Assembly: GCA_964630765.1 (NCBI GenBank)
Contig: CAZVXE010000001.1
Coordinates: forward strand, 47,982-111,981
Direction of reading: 5' to 3'
Source of the DNA: Methanofastidiosum sp964630765
GTDB taxonomy: Archaea > Methanobacteriota_B > Thermococci > Methanofastidiosales > Methanofastidiosaceae
Length of the DNA: 64,000 nt
Positions 59,269-64,000 of the stretch are shown here, piece by piece. The stretch's first letter is position 1. Each line of letters begins with the position of its first letter. A program made the position numbers and the translations under genes. The notes beneath the pieces are model-generated. The model searched no databases, was not told the origin of the DNA, and worked only from the letters and a program-made list of their open reading frames with translations.

Positions 59269-59730
59269 TTATTTGACATTAACTTTTAATGCCTTTTCTT
59301 TTTCTTCTGTTTTCTTCATTATGATCTCAAGCACGCCATTGTCAAATTTGGCTTCAGTTTCTTCAGGCTTAATTCCCGAAGGCAAGGGAATTGATCTGTA
59401 AAAGCCCTGATACCTTCTTTCTTGAAAGAAATATCCTTTTTTCTCGTCCTCTTCTTCCTTTTCATAATTCTTTTCAGCTTTTATTTCAATTGAGTCTTCT
59501 GTTACTTTTATGTCAATGTCGTCTTTTGTAATACCTGGCATTTCTAGCTCCATTATAAATTCATTTTCATTTTCTTTTAAGTCTGTCAAAGGTCTTCTAT
59601 ATCTAACTACTTCTCCTTCTTTTGATTCGCCTGGACTCAATAAGGGAGTTCTTCTCCAAAATTCAGGAAAAGCCCTCTCAATTTCTTCCTGCATTTTTCT
59701 CATATCTTCCATAATATCAAACCAACTCAT
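59269..59730 (-). CDS. Small heat-shock protein, Hsp20/alpha-crystallin family
   Basis: This 153-aa chaperone holds unfolding proteins. The N-terminal MSWFDIMEDMRKMQEEIERAFPEFW is variable. The alpha-crystallin domain (about 45-140) includes RRPLTDLKENENEFIMELEMPGITKDDIDIKV and FYRSIPLPSGIKPEETEAKFDNGVLEIIMKKTEE, with the family's Ala-x-(Phe/Tyr)-x-Asn-Gly-Val-Leu. A C-terminal IxI-like tail is replaced by ALKVNVK. AGGTGA precedes the ATG. It is convergent with cdc6, with no operon partner. Confidence 0.93.
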   Translation of the reverse strand: MSWFDIMEDMRKMQEEIERAFPEFWRRTPLLSPGESKEGEVVRYRRPLTDLKENENEFIMELEMPGITKDDIDIKVTEDSIEIKAEKNYEKEEEDEKKGYFFQERRYQGFYRSIPLPSGIKPEETEAKFDNGVLEIIMKKTEEKEKALKVNVK

Positions 59731-59916
59731 TTAGCTCACCTCTTTTATTTCCTACACTATATGTTAACCTAACTTTAAGTATATAAATCTTTCGCTTTCA
59801 ATTTTTATTAGTGTATTTGCACTAATTAATAATTTAATGAGAGAATTAATATATTATATAATATGTGATAAATAATTCACGGAAATTATTATAAATATTA
59901 ATACGTTGTGTTTTTT

Positions 59917-60117
59917 ATGGATGAAAAATCTTCTACAAAAAATGGTACGTCATGTTCAGCAGTTGGATGTCCACTATGCACTAGAGATGGAATGATACTA
60001 GCTGGGATAGGTTTAGCAGTGGCATTTCTGATGCCGCCTCCATTTGGTTTTTTAGGATTTATAATACTAGGATTAGCCTATTTTCTGCCATCAATTAAAG
60101 CTAAAATCAATAGATAA
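59917..60117 (+). CDS. Small membrane protein, unknown function
   Basis: This 66-aa protein starts at ATG 59917, 25 nt after the TATA box TTATAAAT (59889-59896), so the mRNA is probably leaderless. The GTG at 59908 would lie inside the start region and is less likely. The N-terminal NGTSCSAVGCPLCTRDG has three cysteines. Two hydrophobic segments follow (about 22-39 and 43-58), separated by PPPFG, then a basic end KAKINR. I do not recognise a family. The Cys cluster could bind metal on one face of the membrane. Confidence 0.55.
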   Translation: MDEKSSTKNGTSCSAVGCPLCTRDGMILAGIGLAVAFLMPPPFGFLGFIILGLAYFLPSIKAKINR

Positions 60118-60134
60118 TCTTAATTAATCTTTTT

Positions 60135-61340
60135 TTATTCAGATGGGAACTGATTTGCAAACTGGTAGAATACAATAGGCCACCAATTAATATTTTCGCT
60201 GTCTATATCCTTTCCATAACTTATACCGTTTCTAACAATTATCAAATTTTTTTCAGGTGATACATAGATGTACTGTCCGTGATTTCCGGCAGCATAAAAG
60301 TCATAACTTGTATCCTCTCTCTGTATCCCCCACCACATAAGAGAGTAGTATCCAGAATATTCTTTGAAAAATGTTTTATCTGGATAATAGTTTTTATCTT
60401 CAGGGAAATAAGGCGCTGTAGATGCTACTATCCATCCTGAGGGGATAAGCTGTTTCCCATTCCAATTTCCTTTTCTTAGATATAATCTTCCAAATTTTGC
60501 AAAATCTATTGCCTTGCAATTTATTCCGCTTTCCATCTTCTCAAAATCGTTTGCATCTATACTCCATGAGCCGTCAAACTCCATCCCAACAGGCTTCCAT
60601 ATCTTTTCTTTCATGTATTCCGATACAGTACTGTTTGTAGACCTCTCGATAATCATTCCTAGAAAAAGTGGGTTATAATTATTGTATAAGAACCTCTCGC
60701 CTGGATTCTCTCCAATTTTAGTTTTTTCTAGAGCTAACTTCCTCAAGTTGGGGGCATAATAAGTATGGATATCATCGGGCGGTTCGTTGTATTCCAAGCC
60801 TGATGACATGTGTAGAAGATCAATTATTTTTATCTCACTAAATCGTATATCCCGCTCTTTTAATTCGGGGAGATAATCTGTTATGGGGTCATATAGAGAT
60901 TTGATATATCCTTCATCAATTGCAATACCTATTAGCGCCGATACAAATGATTTAGCAACAGAAAATGATGTGACAGTTGATTCTCGGGTATAACCATTAT
61001 AATACCTCTCAAATATTATATTATCTTTGTAGATTACAATAAATGATGTCGTATCTGTTTTTTCAAGGAACTCATCCAAGTCCCCTACCTTATTATCTCC
61101 GTATTTGACCTCAGCAAAACGACTTTTTACAACACTCTCTAAGTTATTTTCACCAAATTTGAATATTGGTCCTTCATTAGAAAATTCATGATATGGAAAA
61201 GCTTTGTAATGATTTACGTTGGCAGGCCCGTATCTTACTACTCTTCCTATTGTGGTATTAGAGTAGCTTAAGACAAAAAATGACAGAACAAGAAAAACTA
61301 AAATAATTAGTTTTTGTCTCTTTTTGAACATATTATTCAT
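60135..61340 (-). CDS. Membrane-anchored serine hydrolase (class C beta-lactamase/S12 family)
   Basis: This protein of about 401 aa has an N-terminal signal anchor (KKRQKLIILVFLVLSFFVLSYS). The S12-type domain has SFSVAKSFVSALIGIAIDEG with the SxxK nucleophile, the second motif YNNYNPLFLG, and NHGQYIYVSPEKNLIIVRNG near the C-terminus in place of the KTG box. Archaeal members are peptidases or esterases of unknown substrate, not antibiotic resistance factors. The catalytic domain probably faces outward. The ATG at 61340 is used, and TTG 61346, 29 nt from the TATA-like ATTTAAAAAT, is an alternative. Confidence 0.82.
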   Translation of the reverse strand: MNNMFKKRQKLIILVFLVLSFFVLSYSNTTIGRVVRYGPANVNHYKAFPYHEFSNEGPIFKFGENNLESVVKSRFAEVKYGDNKVGDLDEFLEKTDTTSFIVIYKDNIIFERYYNGYTRESTVTSFSVAKSFVSALIGIAIDEGYIKSLYDPITDYLPELKERDIRFSEIKIIDLLHMSSGLEYNEPPDDIHTYYAPNLRKLALEKTKIGENPGERFLYNNYNPLFLGMIIERSTNSTVSEYMKEKIWKPVGMEFDGSWSIDANDFEKMESGINCKAIDFAKFGRLYLRKGNWNGKQLIPSGWIVASTAPYFPEDKNYYPDKTFFKEYSGYYSLMWWGIQREDTSYDFYAAGNHGQYIYVSPEKNLIIVRNGISYGKDIDSENINWWPIVFYQFANQFPSE

Positions 61341-61456
61341 TTCCAAATTTTAAAGATTTAAGTTATAGATATTTAAAAATCTATCTCACTAAATTATTAT
61401 ACCTGAAACGATTGATAACCTTTTAATATTGAAATAATATTATCATTTGTGGTAAA

Positions 61457-63190
61457 ATGAGTGAAGATTTGAACAAACTTGCGCTTAAATATGCTCTTAT
61501 TAACGCCTTTCAATACGGGGGCACTCCAAATTCTAAGGCCGTTACCGGAAAAATCATGGCTGAGTTGCCTGAGGTAAGAAAGCAGGCAAAAGATGTAATT
61601 TTAGCTGTGGAAGAAGCTATTAATCAAATTTCAAAAATGTCTAACAAAGATATTGAAAATAAATTAAGAGAAGTATATCCTGAACACTTTTTAGAAAAAC
61701 CAAAGGAAAAAGAAGCGCCCAAAGTGCTACCTCCCCTCGAAGGTGCAGAGATGGGAAAGGTAGTGACAAGGCTTCCGCCAGAGCCAAATGGATATCCCCA
61801 TATAGGGCATGGCATGTCATTTTACTTCAATTATTATTACGCTAAAAAATACGATGGTAAAGTTATTCTAAGATTTGATGATACCAATCCCAAGAAGGAA
61901 AAACTTGAGTATTACGATGCCATAAAACAGGATCTAAAATGGCTCAAAATAACTTGGGACGAAGAGCGAAACATGTCTGATGATATGCAACTATACTATA
62001 AGTATGCTTTAGATCTTATTAATATGGGAAAGGCCTACGTCTGCAACTGTGATTCAGAATATGTATCCAAGCTTAGATATGACTCAAAGGATTGCCCATG
62101 TGTTTCAAACTCAGTTCAAGATAATCTCTCTCTTTGGAAGGAGATGGAAATGGCAGAGGAGGGGAAATATTCTCTTAGACTTAGAGGGGATATGACTTCT
62201 AAAAATACAGTCATGCGGGATCCAACTATGATGAGAGTTGTTGACCACCCGCACCCGATTCAAGGTGACAAATATAGGATATGGCCAGTTTATGACTTTG
62301 CTTGCGCAATTGAAGATTCTGTTCTTGGTGTAACACATGTACTTAGAAGCAATGAATTTGCATTAAGAATAGAATTACAGGATTATATCCGAGGACTCCT
62401 AAATTTAAGAAATCCGAAAATAATTGAATATTCAAGATTCACCGTCAAAGGTGCGCCGACTTCTAAAAGGTTAATTAGGCCTTTGATTGAAGAACATGTG
62501 GTATCTGGATGGGACGACCCAAGACTTGTAACAATTCGTGGCCTTAAAAGAAGAGGCATAACTCCAGAAGCTATTCATATGGTCGCAGAGGAGATTGGAC
62601 TTTCAAAATCAGAACCAGAAATTGATTGGTCACTTATAGAATCACTCAACAGAAAGGTAATAGATTCAACATCTGATAGATACTATTTTGTCTCCGACCC
62701 TAAATCTCTTGAGGTTATTGATGCTTCTTATCAGACTATCCAATTAAAGCGCCACCCAGATTTTGATAGAGGTTTTAGAGATGTTCATATAACAGATAAA
62801 TTTTTCATATCTGGAAATGATTTCGCGGGTATAACTAAGGGACAAATACTCAGATTAAAAGACCTATTCAATATTTTCATAATCGATACTAGCACTAATT
62901 CGATTAAAGCTATGCACACAGACGAAAAAACCTCTAAAGATGAACTTTCTAAAATAAAAAAGATTCAGTGGGTATCTGACAAAAATGTGAAAGTATCAGT
63001 TATTGTACCTGGAACTTTATACGAAGGAGAGGATATCAATCCAAATTCCCTTACTACGATAAACGGCTATGGAGAAGAAGGTATTGCCAACCTAAAAGTA
63101 GATGACATTGTGCAATTTGAACGCTTTGGATTTGTAAGAGTTGACAAGATAGACCCCAGTGGAGTTACTGTCATTCTGACCCACAAATAA
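61457..63190 (+). CDS. gltX: Glutamyl-tRNA synthetase (archaeal type)
   Basis: This enzyme charges tRNA-Glu and, in archaea, also tRNA-Gln, which is then amidated. The 577-aa class I synthetase has an N-terminal helical domain (1-100), the HIGH site in YPHIGHGMSFYFN (115-118), VILRFDDTNPKKEK, and a KMSKS-type loop reading APTSKR (about 337-342). A C-terminal beta-barrel anticodon domain like that of GlnRS follows. The cysteines VCNCDS and CPCVS in the middle may hold zinc. GTGGT precedes the ATG. It overlaps no neighbour, and priS starts eight bases later with its own ribosome site, so the two are probably cotranscribed. Confidence 0.94.
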   Translation: MSEDLNKLALKYALINAFQYGGTPNSKAVTGKIMAELPEVRKQAKDVILAVEEAINQISKMSNKDIENKLREVYPEHFLEKPKEKEAPKVLPPLEGAEMGKVVTRLPPEPNGYPHIGHGMSFYFNYYYAKKYDGKVILRFDDTNPKKEKLEYYDAIKQDLKWLKITWDEERNMSDDMQLYYKYALDLINMGKAYVCNCDSEYVSKLRYDSKDCPCVSNSVQDNLSLWKEMEMAEEGKYSLRLRGDMTSKNTVMRDPTMMRVVDHPHPIQGDKYRIWPVYDFACAIEDSVLGVTHVLRSNEFALRIELQDYIRGLLNLRNPKIIEYSRFTVKGAPTSKRLIRPLIEEHVVSGWDDPRLVTIRGLKRRGITPEAIHMVAEEIGLSKSEPEIDWSLIESLNRKVIDSTSDRYYFVSDPKSLEVIDASYQTIQLKRHPDFDRGFRDVHITDKFFISGNDFAGITKGQILRLKDLFNIFIIDTSTNSIKAMHTDEKTSKDELSKIKKIQWVSDKNVKVSVIVPGTLYEGEDINPNSLTTINGYGEEGIANLKVDDIVQFERFGFVRVDKIDPSGVTVILTHK

Positions 63191-63198
63191 GGTGAGTT

Positions 63199-64000
63199 AT
63201 GGATTTTAAGGAAGCTTCTCTTAGGGAGAGGAAGATATACTACCATGAAGAATGGAAAGAAAAAGATGTTCCCGATTTTATAGTCGAGCGGATAACTGAA
63301 AGGGAATTTGCTTTTGACCACGATGGTAATGGATATAATGATAGATACAAAGGCTTTGAAAATGTTGGCCTATTTTCAGATTTTTTAATTAAAAATTTCC
63401 CTTATGCCGTCTGTACAAGCGTTTCATATTATTCAAAGCCTAGGAATAGGGAGGACTGGAAGGGCGCCGAACTAGTTTTTGATATAGACGCCAAAGACTT
63501 AACAGTCAAAAGTTGTGACTGTAAAGAGGGGCACGTTTGTGAAAAATGTCTCTCCGAAGCTAAAGAAATTGTTTTAAAAATAAGAGACACAATGATTGGG
63601 GATTTGGGGATAAAACGATTAGTCTTGGTATATTCTGGCAGGGGATACCACTTGAGGGTAGTAGATAAAGAGGTACTTCCACTAGAGAGAAGATCAGAAA
63701 TACTTGAATATGTCACAGGTTCTAAGAGACCAAAAGACCTTTATTTGTCTCATGGATATCCTGCTGTTTACAGAAAAATGTTTACCATGACTTTTAACAA
63801 AATGAAGGAAAAAGATCTCCCTTTTAGTAAAAATATTGTTGACACTCTTCTCGCAGAAAAAGAATCTATTATATCGAAGCTAAATGCTTACCATGCCGAT
63901 TTTCTAGATATTAAAGGTATAGGAGATAAGACAAAAAATGAATTCTTGGGCCATATAGAGCGAATAAATGCATCTTTAGTCGACGGGAAGGTTACTGTCG
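63199..64000 (+). CDS. priS: PriS, DNA primase small subunit (5' part)
   Basis: This is the catalytic subunit of archaeal primase and runs off the right edge. The visible 267 residues begin MDFKEASLRERKIYYHEEW. They contain REFAFDHDGNGYNDRY, the catalytic acid motif ELVFDIDAKD (about 94-103), a zinc site SCDCKEGHVCEKC, and VYSGRGYHLRV (about 149-159), the nucleotide-binding SGxGxH signature. ATG 63199 follows GGTGA by three bases. With cdc6 and the origin it makes this end of the window a replication neighbourhood. Confidence 0.93.
   Translation, partial: MDFKEASLRERKIYYHEEWKEKDVPDFIVERITEREFAFDHDGNGYNDRYKGFENVGLFSDFLIKNFPYAVCTSVSYYSKPRNREDWKGAELVFDIDAKDLTVKSCDCKEGHVCEKCLSEAKEIVLKIRDTMIGDLGIKRLVLVYSGRGYHLRVVDKEVLPLERRSEILEYVTGSKRPKDLYLSHGYPAVYRKMFTMTFNKMKEKDLPFSKNIVDTLLAEKESIISKLNAYHADFLDIKGIGDKTKNEFLGHIERINASLVDGKVTV

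Noticed and set aside
60135..61340. Antibiotic-resistance beta-lactamase
   Set aside because: SxxK and YxN motifs show only the S12 fold. The KTG box is replaced by HGQ, and archaea lack the murein target, so resistance should not be inferred.

Overview
The window is about 64 kb of AT-rich, densely coded DNA from an anaerobic euryarchaeon. The archaeal assignment rests on an Orc1/Cdc6 gene beside inverted origin recognition boxes, the small primase subunit PriS, an archaeal-type GluRS, split PurS/PurL/PurQ, PurP (FAICAR synthetase), the carrier protein LysW, a probable archaeosine radical SAM enzyme, BRE/TATA promoters and type-II methionine aminopeptidase. HdrABC with MvhD, a hydrogenase maturation protease, an Isf-type flavoprotein and a tungsten AOR indicate a hydrogen/ferredoxin-based metabolism like that of methanogens. 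A lineage such as Methanofastidiosales would fit, but no marker in the window proves it.

Layout. 1-11.9 kb: de novo purine genes (purP fragment, purH, purC-S-L-Q-F-D, purE-M), with an ICMT-like methyltransferase and a zinc-ribbon gene between them. 12.0-16.3 kb: hdrA-hdrC-hdrB-mvhD and a hydrogenase protease. 16.3-19.3 kb: a thioredoxin-like protein, Isf, a second PurP homologue, a lone receiver protein and an Lrp/AsnC regulator. 19.4-28.5 kb: a ten-gene LysW-dependent lysine operon (alpha-aminoadipate route). 28.5-32.2 kb: a CPBP protease and a P-type cation ATPase. 32.2-43.7 kb: a branched-chain amino acid operon (leuA-ilvB-ilvN-ilvC-leuC-leuD-leuB-cimA-ilvD). It is preceded by a 17-residue Leu/Val/Ile-rich leader ORF and competing RNA stems around a U8 tract. 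43.7-47.6 kb: a probable RaSEA-type radical SAM enzyme, a small unknown protein and an RND/MMPL exporter. 47.6-53.9 kb: an arsenic/organoarsenical island (arsM, two arsR, ArsG- and ArsF-like genes, thioredoxin, CMD protein, arsP-like permease) with a DUF1638 gene and a secreted protein inside it. 54.0-57.4 kb: AOR, ferredoxin, a tiny Cys-rich protein and Map. 57.4-57.8 kb: probable oriC. 57.8-64 kb: cdc6, hsp20, a small membrane protein, a serine hydrolase, gltX and the start of priS.

How it works together. The lysine and branched-chain operons hold three paralogous acyl-transfer synthases (LysS, LeuA, CimA), two aconitase-type pairs and two decarboxylating dehydrogenases, so three 2-oxoacid chain elongations are encoded within 25 kb. 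Translation signals are mixed. Genes at the head of a transcript often have a TATA box 24-30 nt before the start codon, implying leaderless mRNA. Internal genes use a GGTGAT-type Shine-Dalgarno 3-6 nt before ATG, GTG or TTG, and I used this rule to choose several starts.

Most notable: the BCAA leader-peptide arrangement (possible translation-coupled attenuation in an archaeon), the paired origin boxes next to cdc6, the ars island with shared AT-rich inverted-repeat operators, and a thioredoxin gene whose only SD-supported start codon is ATT.
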